From assembly GCF_030373445.1 (NCBI RefSeq), contig NZ_JAUCYU010000001.1, forward strand, positions 558,001 through 622,000: a stretch of 64,000 nt of DNA, read 5' to 3'. The translations under genes and the position numbers were made by a program. Source of the DNA: Roseovarius sp. (GTDB taxonomy: Bacteria > Pseudomonadota > Alphaproteobacteria > Rhodobacterales > Rhodobacteraceae). The notes under the pieces were generated by a model. It was not told the DNA's origin. It searched no databases and worked only from the letters and a program-made list of their open reading frames with translations. Positions 9,015 through 17,265 of the stretch are shown piece after piece; the stretch's first letter is position 1, and each line of letters opens with the position of its first letter.

Positions 9015-9757
9015 TAGAACGTGGTGCGGCACAGACCGCCGTCGACCAGCAGGCTCTGGCCGGTGATAAAGCCCGACCGCTGGCCGCAGAGAAAGGTGCA
9101 GGCGGCGGCGAATTCTTCGGGGGTGCCGGCGCGGCCCATGGGCACCTGGGCGATCAGCATGTCCGCAACAGGGCCGAGTTCGGCGACACGTTCGGTCAGG
9201 ATCGGCCCCGGCAGGACGCAGTTGAGCGTGACACCCTGCGCCGCCACCTTTCGCGCGACCCCGGCGATGTAACCGGTAAGCGCAAGCCGAGGCGCGGTCG
9301 AGAGATCGAGGTCCAGGACCGGCTGGCGCACGGCGACCGAGGTGATCGCGACCACCCGGCCCCAGCCTCGCGCGGCCATACCGGGGACAATGGCGCGGAT
9401 CAGCGCCTCGGCCGAAAGGAAGGTCGTGGCGAAAGCGTTGTCCCAGTCATCCCGCGTCAGCGCCTCGTAGCCGCGCGACGGCGGACCGCCGGCGTTGGTG
9501 ACCAGGATATCGGGGGCGGGACAGGCGTCCAGCGCGGCCTCGATCCCGTGGGGTGTGGCCAGGTCTGCGACGCAGGTCACGGGCCTGTGGCCGGTGTCCC
9601 CGCCGATCCGGTCCGCCGCCGCGTCCAGCGTATCGGCCGAGCGGGCGAGGAGCGTGATCTCCGCGCCCTCCCGCGCGAGGTCCAGCGCGCAGGCATAACC
9701 CAGCCCCCGCGAGCCGCCGCAGACCAGGGCACGGCGTCCAGCCAGGTTCAGATCCAT
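9014..9757 (-). CDS. SDR-family oxidoreductase lacking the YxxxK pair
   Basis: This is a 247-residue short-chain dehydrogenase fold protein, most like 3-oxoacyl-ACP reductase relatives. The glycine-rich cofactor motif GGSRGLG (near residue 14), the NAGG motif and the C-terminal SGFITGQSLLVDGG are intact, and a serine follows in AITSVAV. The usual active-site YxxxK is absent: the aligned stretch reads LSTAPR, with leucine and arginine where tyrosine and lysine are expected. Some divergent SDRs share this. The gene is nine bases downstream of the DUF1330 gene. Reaction and substrate are not recognisable. Confidence 0.85.
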   Translation of the reverse strand: MDLNLAGRRALVCGGSRGLGYACALDLAREGAEITLLARSADTLDAAADRIGGDTGHRPVTCVADLATPHGIEAALDACPAPDILVTNAGGPPSRGYEALTRDDWDNAFATTFLSAEALIRAIVPGMAARGWGRVVAITSVAVRQPVLDLDLSTAPRLALTGYIAGVARKVAAQGVTLNCVLPGPILTERVAELGPVADMLIAQVPMGRAGTPEEFAAACTFLCGQRSGFITGQSLLVDGGLCRTTF

Positions 9758-9766
9758 GGCCGGTCC

Positions 9767-10084
9767 TCAGCCCGGCAGGGGCGGCGTGCCGCCGTCCCAT
9801 CCCTCGACCACCACCAGGTCCGCCTCCGCGACCCCGCCAAGACGGTGCTGCAACGCCTCGCGGTATTCGTGCGAATTGTAGCAGGCAACGGCGGTGTCGA
9901 AATCGGGGAACTCCACCACCACATTGCGCGACCGGGCGGTGCCTTCCATAAGCTCGGACCGGCCGGCGCGGACAAGGAAGCGGGCACCGTATTTCTCGAA
10001 CGCCTTCGCGTTGCCGAGGACGTAGTTCTTGTAAGCGTCGGAATCGTGGATATCGACCCGCGCAACCCAATAGGCCTTGGGCAT
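9767..10084 (-). CDS. DUF1330 family protein
   Basis: This small protein of 105 residues has the DUF1330 pattern: an N-terminal AYWVARVDIHDSDAYKNY strand-helix and FPDFDTAVACYNSHEYREAL in the second half. The fold is dimeric alpha/beta-barrel-like and the family function is unknown. GGAGAGTGCC precedes the ATG. It lies between the TRAP binding-protein gene and the SDR on the same strand, so it is probably cotranscribed with them. Confidence 0.85.
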   Translation of the reverse strand: MPKAYWVARVDIHDSDAYKNYVLGNAKAFEKYGARFLVRAGRSELMEGTARSRNVVVEFPDFDTAVACYNSHEYREALQHRLGGVAEADLVVVEGWDGGTPPLPG

Positions 10085-10138
10085 GGCACTCTCCTTCTGG
10101 TCGGGGGCGGACCATGCGGCCCGCCCGGATGAGGCAGG

Positions 10139-11236
10139 TCAGCCCTTGTCGCGGCTGCGCTGATAGACGAAACGTTCAAACGGAACTTCGGCCACCTGGA
10201 ACCAGAAGTTTTCCTTGGCCTGAAATGCTTTCCACTGGTCGTAGATCTTGCGGAACTCCGCATTGGCCTCTGCTGTCTCGGTCATCACCGCCTGCGTCGC
10301 CTCGTAACAGGCGCCCATGATTTCTTCGGAGAACCAGCGCAGTTGCGCGCCTTGCTGGATCAGCCGGGTGATCGCATCAGGGTTCAGAGCGTCGTATTTC
10401 GTTATCGTCCACAGGTCGGCTTCGGCCGCGGCCGTGGCGATCGCGGTCTTGAAGAACGGCGGAAGCGCATTCCAGGCATCGAGATTGATGAAGAGGTGGA
10501 TGGTCGTCGACCCCTCCCACCAGCCGGGCGCATAGTAGTAGGGAGCGACCTTGGCAAAGCCAAGCTTCTCGTCATCATAGGGTCCAACCCATTCCGCAGC
10601 GTCGATCGTGCCACGTTCCAGCGCCGGGTAGACATCGCCGCCGGCAATCTGCTGGGGCACCGCTCCGAGCCGGGCAAACACCCGCCCGGCAAAGCCGCCG
10701 ACGCGGAGCTTCAGCCCCTTGAGATCGTCGACCGTGTTGATTTCCCTGCGGAACCAGCCACCCATCTGGGCCCCGGTATTGCCGAACGGCAAGCCGATCA
10801 GATTGTAGCCCTTGTAGAAGTCGTTGCAGATGTCGATGCCGCCGCCCTGGTAGAGCCAGGCGTTCTGCTGGCGGGTGTTGAGGCCGAAGGGCACCGAGGT
10901 GCCGAACGCGAAGGCTTCGTTCTTGCCGACAAAATAGTAGCTGCCAGTATGCGCCATTTCGACCGTGCCTTCGGTTGCGGCGTCCAGGGCCTGAAGGCCG
11001 CCGACGATTTCGCCGGGGGCGAAGATCTCGATCTTCATTCGGCCTTCTGTCAGCTCTGCTATGCGGTCGCGGAAATGTTCGGAGGTGCCGAAGATGGTAT
11101 CGAGTGCACGCGGGAAGCTCGATGTCATGCGCCAGACGTATTCCGGCTGGGTCTGCGCGAGCGCGGGGGCGGCCAGGGTTGCAGCGCCTCCGGTGAGTGC
11201 GGTCCGGCCAAAGGCGCGGCGGGTCATTCTTGTCAT
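10139..11236 (-). CDS. dctP: TRAP transporter substrate-binding protein (DctP, TakP-like)
   Basis: This is a periplasmic binding protein of 365 residues with a Tat-type signal (TRRAFGRTALTGGAATLAAPALA). The mature part resembles TakP, the 2-oxo-acid-binding DctP. The pattern GAQMGGWFRREI, then LKLRVGGFAGRVF, then AAEWVGPYDDEKLGF, keeps the glutamine, arginine and glutamate/tryptophan positions I recall as ligand and cation contacts in TakP. The start has GGGAGG eight bases upstream. The permease genes dctQM lie more than 5 kb downstream on the same strand, with enzyme genes between. A 2-oxo acid ligand is inferred from family likeness and from the neighbouring 2-oxoacid oxidoreductase. Confidence 0.9.
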   Translation of the reverse strand: MTRMTRRAFGRTALTGGAATLAAPALAQTQPEYVWRMTSSFPRALDTIFGTSEHFRDRIAELTEGRMKIEIFAPGEIVGGLQALDAATEGTVEMAHTGSYYFVGKNEAFAFGTSVPFGLNTRQQNAWLYQGGGIDICNDFYKGYNLIGLPFGNTGAQMGGWFRREINTVDDLKGLKLRVGGFAGRVFARLGAVPQQIAGGDVYPALERGTIDAAEWVGPYDDEKLGFAKVAPYYYAPGWWEGSTTIHLFINLDAWNALPPFFKTAIATAAAEADLWTITKYDALNPDAITRLIQQGAQLRWFSEEIMGACYEATQAVMTETAEANAEFRKIYDQWKAFQAKENFWFQVAEVPFERFVYQRSRDKG

Positions 11237-11302
11237 GTGATGTCCTCCCGTTCGGGCGCATTGGGCGCCGTCGGGACATACTCGGCAGCTGTGACCGGGT
11301 TG

Positions 11303-11322
11303 TATTGGAGGATTTTGAAGCC
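11303..11322 (-). promoter_or_regulatory. Candidate operator, CCAAT direct repeat (copy 4, weaker)
   Basis: The minus strand reads GGCTTCAAAATCCTCCAATA: one clear CCAAT and a degenerate TCAAA ten bases away. It lies between the AraC regulator stop and the dctP start, 66 bases before that start. Orientation towards the minus-strand gene matches the other copies, but similarity is only about 12 of 20 positions to copy 2. Confidence 0.35.
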
Positions 11323-11323
11323 G

Positions 11324-12175
11324 TCAGTTCCGGACAGTATGATGCGACCGTGCCCAGGCGCGGGTGTACTGCAACGGCGTGATTGCAAAGGTCTTGCGGA
11401 ACTGGTTGGTCATCGCAGCCTGGTCGTAAAAGCCGGTGGCAAAGCTCGTCTCGGCGATCGATGTCCCCTCGCGCAGCATCCGGCAGGCCGCGCGCAGGCG
11501 GATCTGCACGAGGTACGCGTGCGGGGTCAGGCCGGTGCAGCGCTTGAAGAGCGCGATCAACTGGAAGGCGGTCAGGCCGATCTCGGCCGCAAGATCGTCG
11601 AGCAGCAGTTTCTCGGAATAGCGTTCTTCCATCTGGGCCACCGCGCGCGAAAGCAGGGTACTGTCAGCCGGGACGTCTGCTTGCGGACGGCGCAGATCGC
11701 CGTGCCGCCGGAACAGGGTGCAGAAGGCGTTCAGGAAGCTTTCGCGGGTATGTCCCGGGTCCTCTCCGGTTTCCAGCACCCGGTGCATGTCGAGAAAGGC
11801 CGAACACAGCTCCTGATCGGCGATTCCGTTGGAGAGGAAGCGGGGAATGCGATCGAGGCCGAGGCTTTCGGCCACCAGGTCCGTCGCGGATTTGGAGATG
11901 TAGAGCGACCGGTAACGCCAGCGACCCGATCCGCCCAGCCAGCCTTCATGTGGCTCGTCCGGATTGAAGATCATCAGCATCCGGTCCTGCACCTCGAATT
12001 CGTCGCCCCGACTGCGGATGACCGACCCGCCTATTTCGGTCACGACGGCAACATAAGCGTCATGAGAATGCGGGCGGAAGTTCATGGTCCGGAAGTCCGC
12101 ATGCAGCAAGCTGACGCCGGGCGTCGTCTTGTCAGACCAGTACGTGGTGCGGTTGGCGGGTTCTGGGCGGGTCAT
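11324..12175 (-). CDS. AraC-family transcriptional regulator
   Basis: This regulator has an N-terminal cupin-like ligand domain (HSHDAYVAVVTEIGGS, then NPDEPHEG) and two C-terminal helix-turn-helix motifs (DDLAAEIGLTAFQLIALFKR and ISIAETSFATGFYDQAAMT-like). I start at the ATG at 12,175 (283 residues), where the family-like N-terminus begins; a GTG at 12,244 would add 23 residues that do not look family-like. It lies upstream of dctP on the same strand and divergent from the leucine dehydrogenase. It is the only regulator in the block and the natural candidate to bind the four CCAAT direct-repeat sites, one of them 36 bases upstream of its own start. Confidence 0.92.
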   Translation of the reverse strand: MTRPEPANRTTYWSDKTTPGVSLLHADFRTMNFRPHSHDAYVAVVTEIGGSVIRSRGDEFEVQDRMLMIFNPDEPHEGWLGGSGRWRYRSLYISKSATDLVAESLGLDRIPRFLSNGIADQELCSAFLDMHRVLETGEDPGHTRESFLNAFCTLFRRHGDLRRPQADVPADSTLLSRAVAQMEERYSEKLLLDDLAAEIGLTAFQLIALFKRCTGLTPHAYLVQIRLRAACRMLREGTSIAETSFATGFYDQAAMTNQFRKTFAITPLQYTRAWARSHHTVRN

Positions 12176-12211
12176 GGCAGGGCAAGTATATCGCGCGCGC
12201 CTCTGAACCGA

Positions 12212-12230
12212 TATTGGAAAAAATTGAGCC
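12212..12230 (-). promoter_or_regulatory. Candidate operator, CCAAT direct repeat (copy 3)
   Basis: The minus strand reads GGCTCAATTTTTTCCAATA, with TCAAT and CCAAT ten bases apart. It lies between the AraC regulator start (12,175) and the leucine dehydrogenase start (12,346), so it could serve autoregulation and control of the divergent plus-strand operon. It is close to copies 1 and 2. Confidence 0.55.
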
Positions 12231-12345
12231 TTCCGGTCGTCCACGCCGTCGACGAGAGCCCTGCAATTTCCGCCAAGATCGTCAGATGCGCCCGTGTCAG
12301 GCTGACGTCAGGCCCGCAGCCGGCCGACTGAACGGAGACCCGATA

Positions 12346-13407
12346 ATGTTCCAGCACAGAAGCTTTGCCGACCACGAGCAGGTGGTCCATGTTTCGGACC
12401 CCGCCGTGGGGTTGCGCTGCATCATCGCAATGCACAGCACCCGGCTCGGTCCGGCCATCGGCGGCTGCCGTGTGCGGGAATACGGGTCGGAGGACGAGGC
12501 GCTGGACGATGTGCTGCGCCTGTCGCGCGGGATGACGATGAAGGCGGCGGTGGCGAACGTGCCGTTCGGCGGTGGCAAGATGGTCGTGCTGCTGGAACCC
12601 GGCCAGACCAAGACCCCCGCACTGATGCGCGGCGTCGGTCGCGCCATCGCGCGGCTCGGCGGGCACTACATCACAGGTGAGGACGTTGGGTCGACCGTGG
12701 CCGACATGGCCGAAATTCGTGAGGAGACCGACCATGTGCTTGGCCTGCCGCCCGAGGCCGGCGGCAGTGGCGATCCATCGCCCAGCACGGCGCTCGGGAT
12801 TTTCGCCGGAATTGAAGCCGCGGTGCGTGCCAGGCTTCCAGGCCGTGGGCTGAGCGATATCGTCGTGGCCGTGCAGGGGCTGGGGAACGTCGGATTCAAT
12901 CTTTGCCACCTGCTCCACCATGCCGGCGCGAAGCTGGTCGTGGCAGATGTCCGTCCCGAACTGGTCGCGCGGGCGGTGACGGCCTTCGGGGCCACGTCCT
13001 GCGAGGTGCAGAGCGTCCACGCGGCGCCGTCCGACGTGTTCTCTCCCTGTGCGCTTGGGGCGGGGCTGAACCCCGGAACCATCCCCGAAATCCGGGCCCG
13101 GATCATTGCGGGCGGGGCCAACAACCAGCTGGCCGACGAAACCCGCGACGGCGGTGCACTGATGGAGCGGGGCATCCTTTACGCGCCGGACTACGTCATC
13201 AACAGCGGCGGCATGATCCAGCTTGCGGCAGAGTTCCTGCCCGACGGCCAAGCCGATGTGCGCCGGCGCGTGCTGGGCATCGGCGACACGTTGTCAGCGA
13301 TCTTCGACCGCTCTGAGCGCGATGCGATACCGACCCATGCCGCTGCGGCCGATCTGGCGGAGGCGCGGCTTTATTCGCCTGCGGCTCTGACGGCGGCGGC
13401 GCAGTGA
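12346..13407 (+). CDS. Leu/Phe/Val-type amino acid dehydrogenase
   Basis: This is an NAD-dependent dehydrogenase of the Glu/Leu/Phe/Val family, converting a branched-chain or aromatic amino acid to its 2-oxo acid and ammonia. It has 353 residues, close to the usual leucine dehydrogenase length. GPAIGGCR and VPFGGGKMVV (with the catalytic lysine) are in the N-terminal domain, and GEDVGST follows. GGSGDPSPSTALGIFAGI and the dinucleotide motif GLGNVG lie in the second half. The ATG at 12,346 has GGAG eight bases upstream. It heads a plus-strand operon in which nearly every later junction overlaps. Leucine versus phenylalanine specificity cannot be decided by eye. Confidence 0.9.
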   Translation: MFQHRSFADHEQVVHVSDPAVGLRCIIAMHSTRLGPAIGGCRVREYGSEDEALDDVLRLSRGMTMKAAVANVPFGGGKMVVLLEPGQTKTPALMRGVGRAIARLGGHYITGEDVGSTVADMAEIREETDHVLGLPPEAGGSGDPSPSTALGIFAGIEAAVRARLPGRGLSDIVVAVQGLGNVGFNLCHLLHHAGAKLVVADVRPELVARAVTAFGATSCEVQSVHAAPSDVFSPCALGAGLNPGTIPEIRARIIAGGANNQLADETRDGGALMERGILYAPDYVINSGGMIQLAAEFLPDGQADVRRRVLGIGDTLSAIFDRSERDAIPTHAAAADLAEARLYSPAALTAAAQ

Positions 13408-14555
13408 CTGTCGCGCTGGATCACCTCGACAGGCTGGTCGCTTTCGAGACCGTCTCCTCCCGGTCGAACCTGGACCTCGTTGACTGGGTGGCGCAGCGGC
13501 TGGCATCGGCGGGGGCACGGATCACGCGTGTTTCGAACGAGGCCGGCGAGAAAGAGTGCCTTGTCGCGACCATGGGTCCGGCGCGCGAAGGCGGGTTGAT
13601 GCTGTCTGCCCACAGCGACGTCGTCCCGGTCGACGGCGAGGTCTGGACCTCCGATCCGTTCCGCCTGCGCCGCGACGGCGGCCGCGTGGTGGCGCGGGGT
13701 GCGGCCGACATGAAGGGCTTCCTCGCCTGTAGCCTTGCGGCGATGGAGCAGATCGACGCCGCCGCGTTGAAGCGGCCCGTCCATCTTGCGCTGTCTTACG
13801 ACGAGGAGCTTGGCTGCACCGGGACCGACGATCTGGTTGATGTCCTGCGCGAAGCGATCCCGCTTCCGGGCATCGCCATCGTGGGCGAGCCGACGCTTCT
13901 GCGGATCGTTTCCGCGCACAAGGGCGCGCGGGTCTACGAGACCGAGTTCCACGGGCGTTCCGCCCATTCCAGCCAGAGCCACCGGGGCGTCAGCAGCAAT
14001 GTCCATGCGGCCCGGTTCATCGCGATGCTCGACCGCCACTTCGATCGTCTGGGTGAGGTGCGCACGGCGGTTGCGGACCTCCAGCCGCCGCAGACGACGT
14101 TCAACGTCGGCCTGATGACCGGCGGCTGGGCTTTGAACATCATCCCTGATTTCACCCGGCTGGTCTGGGAGTTCCGCAACATACCCGAGGTCGACGCCGA
14201 TCAGGTGGAAGCCGAAATTCTTGGCTGGATAGCCGCGACGGGATTGCCGGAGATGCAGGCGCAATGGTCCGGCGCCCGGATCGAGACGCGGCGGACGGCC
14301 AATGTGCCCGCGCTTGATCCCGCGATGAACCGCGCCGCGCGGGACGAGGTGCACCGCCGGACCGGCTGCAAGGGCGACGACGCCGTCCCCTTCGGAACCG
14401 AAGCCGGGTTTTTTCAGGGCATGGGAGTGCCGACCGTGGTTTGCGGGCCTGGTTCGATCGACGTGGCGCACAAGCCGGACGAATACGTCGAGATCGCCCA
14501 GATCGAACGGGCCGAAAGAATGCTTGGCGACATGATCGCCTGGACCGCGGACTGA
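13404..14555 (+). CDS. M20-family deacylase (ArgE/acetylornithine deacetylase-like)
   Basis: This is a zinc peptidase-fold amidohydrolase of 383 residues. Zinc and catalytic residues are visible in SAHSDVVPVDGEVW, the ARGAADMKGF segment, and DEELGCTGTDD with the glutamate pair. It starts with GTG inside the stop of the dehydrogenase gene (GTGA), so it is translationally coupled. A genuine arginine-pathway ArgE is unlikely here. In context it more plausibly deacylates an imported N-acyl amino acid for the upstream dehydrogenase. That role is inferred. Confidence 0.88.
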   Translation: MTVALDHLDRLVAFETVSSRSNLDLVDWVAQRLASAGARITRVSNEAGEKECLVATMGPAREGGLMLSAHSDVVPVDGEVWTSDPFRLRRDGGRVVARGAADMKGFLACSLAAMEQIDAAALKRPVHLALSYDEELGCTGTDDLVDVLREAIPLPGIAIVGEPTLLRIVSAHKGARVYETEFHGRSAHSSQSHRGVSSNVHAARFIAMLDRHFDRLGEVRTAVADLQPPQTTFNVGLMTGGWALNIIPDFTRLVWEFRNIPEVDADQVEAEILGWIAATGLPEMQAQWSGARIETRRTANVPALDPAMNRAARDEVHRRTGCKGDDAVPFGTEAGFFQGMGVPTVVCGPGSIDVAHKPDEYVEIAQIERAERMLGDMIAWTAD

Positions 14556-14583
14556 TACGAAAGACAAACGAAAACAGGGAGTA

Positions 14584-16194
14584 ATGACAATGACATCGAC
14601 AATTTCGCCGGCGCGGGTGCTGCGCCGGAGCGTTATGCTTGCGCTCGTCGCGCAGGGGGCGGCCACCGCCGCTCCGGCCGCAGATTTCCGGTTTGCCTTC
14701 CAGGGCACGCTTGGTGCGCTCGACCCCTACACGCTGAATGAAACCTTCACGTTGGGGATGTTGGGCAACGTCTACGAAGGCCTGACCCGGCGCGACAAGG
14801 ACCTCGAGATCATCCCCGGTCTCGCGACAAGCTGGGAGCAGATTGACGACCTGACCTGGCGGTTCCACCTGCGCGAGGGCGTGACATTTGCCAATGGCAA
14901 CGCCTTCGACGCCGACGATGTGCTGTTCTCGGCCGACCGTGTCCGGGCAGACGGGTCCAACCTGGCCGCACGGCTGCCGGCGGACGCGGAATTCGTGAAG
15001 GTCGATCCGTACACCGTCGACGTCAAGCTGACGACACCGAACCCGATCCTGAACTATGAATGGGATACTTGGTACATCATGGACAAGGAGTGGTCGGAGG
15101 CCAATGACATGGTCGCCCCCGTCTCGGCCAAGGACACCAGCCCGCGTCCCGCCGCCTTCACCGCCATGGGCACCGGCGCCTTCACCTTCGAAAGCCACGA
15201 ACCGGGCGTGAAGACCGTTTTCGTGCCGAACCCCGGATGGTGGGACACGCCCGAACACAACCTCGACAGGGTCACCTACACCACCATCGCCGCCGACGGC
15301 ACGCGGGTGGCGGCGTTGCTGTCGGGCGATGTCGACCTGATCGACCCGGTGCCGGTGCAGGACATCCCCCGGATCGAGCAGAATGCCGATACCGACGTTC
15401 TGACCGGGCCGGAGCTGCGCGTCGTCTACCTGGGCATGAACCAGATGCGCGCCGAACTTGCGACCTCGGACATCAAGGGCAGGAACCCGTTCCAGGACCC
15501 GAAGGTGCGCAAGGCGATGTACCAGGCGATCGACATCGAGGCGATCAAGAGCCGGGTCATGCGCGGCCTGTCGACGCCGACGGCACTTCTGATCGCACAG
15601 GAGCTGTTTTCACAGGCGTCGGACTTCCAGCGATGGCCTTACGATCCCGAGGCGGCCAAGGCCCTGCTGGCCGAGGCGGGATATCCCGACGGCTTTTCGG
15701 TGACGCTCGACTGTCCGAATGACCGGTACGTGAACGACGAGGCGATTTGCCAGGCGGCGGTGGCGATGCTGGCGAAGGTCGGCGTCAGGGTGACGCTGAA
15801 TGCGCAGACGAAATCGCTCTGGGCCGCCAAGATCCTCGCGGCGGGCGGGTTCGACACCGATTTCTACCTGTTGGCGTGGACGCCCGGATCGCTCGACAGC
15901 TGGAACGTACTGGTCAACCTCGCGACGTGCCGGGACCGGACCGGCAAGGGCGGTCCGTTCAATGTCGGCGGCTACTGCAATCCGAAGGTGGACGACCTGG
16001 CGGCGCAGATCCTGGGCGAGACGGACGCCGCACGGCGCGATGACCTGATCGCCGAGGCGTACCGCATCCTGCATGAGGACACGGCCTATCTGCCGCTGCA
16101 CCAGCAGAACCTCGTCTGGGGCAAGCGCGCCAACATCGAGATTGCGCAGCGGGCGGACAACCAGGTCCTGTTCTACTGGGCCCGTGTCAACTGA
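14584..16194 (+). CDS. ABC transporter substrate-binding protein (Dpp/Opp type)
   Basis: This is a periplasmic solute-binding protein family 5 member of 536 residues with an N-terminal signal (cleavage plausible after AAPAA). Family features are NVYEGLTRRD near residue 62, PGLATSWEQIDDLTWRFHLR, and LRVVYLGMNQ in the middle. The ATG follows CAGGGAGTA and lies 28 bases after the deacylase gene. The ligand could be a peptide, an N-acyl amino acid or another small solute. The four following genes complete the transporter. Confidence 0.93.
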   Translation: MTMTSTISPARVLRRSVMLALVAQGAATAAPAADFRFAFQGTLGALDPYTLNETFTLGMLGNVYEGLTRRDKDLEIIPGLATSWEQIDDLTWRFHLREGVTFANGNAFDADDVLFSADRVRADGSNLAARLPADAEFVKVDPYTVDVKLTTPNPILNYEWDTWYIMDKEWSEANDMVAPVSAKDTSPRPAAFTAMGTGAFTFESHEPGVKTVFVPNPGWWDTPEHNLDRVTYTTIAADGTRVAALLSGDVDLIDPVPVQDIPRIEQNADTDVLTGPELRVVYLGMNQMRAELATSDIKGRNPFQDPKVRKAMYQAIDIEAIKSRVMRGLSTPTALLIAQELFSQASDFQRWPYDPEAAKALLAEAGYPDGFSVTLDCPNDRYVNDEAICQAAVAMLAKVGVRVTLNAQTKSLWAAKILAAGGFDTDFYLLAWTPGSLDSWNVLVNLATCRDRTGKGGPFNVGGYCNPKVDDLAAQILGETDAARRDDLIAEAYRILHEDTAYLPLHQQNLVWGKRANIEIAQRADNQVLFYWARVN

Positions 16195-16221
16195 GCAGGC
16201 GCGCCGGGGCGCAAAGGCCCT

Positions 16222-16249
16222 CCCCCGGCGCATTTCGTCCCGCCGGGGG
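16222..16249 (+). other. Intercistronic hairpin between binding-protein and permease genes
   Basis: A perfect nine-base-pair stem (CCCCCGGCG paired with CGCCGGGGG) closes a ten-base loop. No T-run follows, so it is not an ordinary terminator. Stem-loops at this position often protect the binding-protein mRNA and lower permease expression. Confidence 0.5.
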
Positions 16250-16287
16250 CCCACACGGCCCGACCACGGGCCCATTAAGGCAGACCC

Positions 16288-17265
16288 ATGATATCCTTTC
16301 TTCTTTCGCGCGCCGTGCAGGCCATCGCAACCATGCTGATGGTCACCCTGATCGCCTTCGTGCTGTTCCGGTATGTCGGTGACCCGGTGAACCAGATGGT
16401 CGGAATCGAGACCTCGCTTGCGGATCGCGCGAAACTGCGCGAGGACCTTGGACTGAACGATCCGATGCCGGTGCAATATGCCCGGTTCCTGGTCCGCGCG
16501 GCGCGGTTCGACTTCGGCACCTCGTACCAGCAGAAAGAGTCGGTGGCGGTCCTGATCGGCGCCCGTCTTCCCGCCACGCTGGAGCTGTCCCTGATATCGG
16601 TGGTGTTTGCCATCGCGGCGGGCGTTCCGCTTGGCGTGCTGGCCGGGTTGCATCCCAGGTCGCTGGCCGCGCGGGCGTTCATGGCGCTCAGCCTGCTGGG
16701 CGTGTCGCTGCCCACCTTCCTGATCGGCATCCTGCTGATCTTCGTCTTTTCGGTTCATCTCGGCTGGCTGCCGTCGTTCGGCCGCGGCCAGACGGTGCAG
16801 ATCGGCGGGTGGAGCACGGGTCTGCTGACCGCTTCGGGCTGGCGGTCAATCATCCTGCCCGCCATCACCCTTGGCCTGTTCCAGATGACGCTGATCATGC
16901 GGCTGGTGCGGGCCGAGATCATGGAGGTCCTGCGCACCGATTACATCAAGTTCGCGCGGGCCCGCGGCCTGCCCGACCGGATCGTGCATTTCGGCCACGC
17001 GCTGCGCAACACGCTGATCCCGGTGATCACCGTGACCGGGCTTCAGATCGGGTCGATCATCGCCTTTTCGATCATCACCGAGACGGTGTTCCAATGGCCC
17101 GGCATGGGGCTCTTGTTCCTGCAGGCGGTGCAGAATGCCGACGTGCCGGTAATGGCCGCCTATCTGATGCTGATCGCGGCGCTGTTCGTGACGATCAACC
17201 TGGCGGTCGACCTGCTGTACATGGCCGTCGATCCGCGCATCCGCATCGGGAGGGCGGCCGCATGA
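16288..17265 (+). CDS. ABC transporter permease (DppB-like)
   Basis: This is the first inner-membrane permease of the Dpp/Opp-type transporter, 325 residues with about six hydrophobic segments. The N-terminal MISFLLSRAVQAIATMLMVT and the C-terminal EAA-type loop (VRAEIMEVLRTDYIKFARARG, then NTLIPVIT) are typical. Its stop overlaps the start of the next permease gene as ATGA. Confidence 0.93.
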   Translation: MISFLLSRAVQAIATMLMVTLIAFVLFRYVGDPVNQMVGIETSLADRAKLREDLGLNDPMPVQYARFLVRAARFDFGTSYQQKESVAVLIGARLPATLELSLISVVFAIAAGVPLGVLAGLHPRSLAARAFMALSLLGVSLPTFLIGILLIFVFSVHLGWLPSFGRGQTVQIGGWSTGLLTASGWRSIILPAITLGLFQMTLIMRLVRAEIMEVLRTDYIKFARARGLPDRIVHFGHALRNTLIPVITVTGLQIGSIIAFSIITETVFQWPGMGLLFLQAVQNADVPVMAAYLMLIAALFVTINLAVDLLYMAVDPRIRIGRAAA

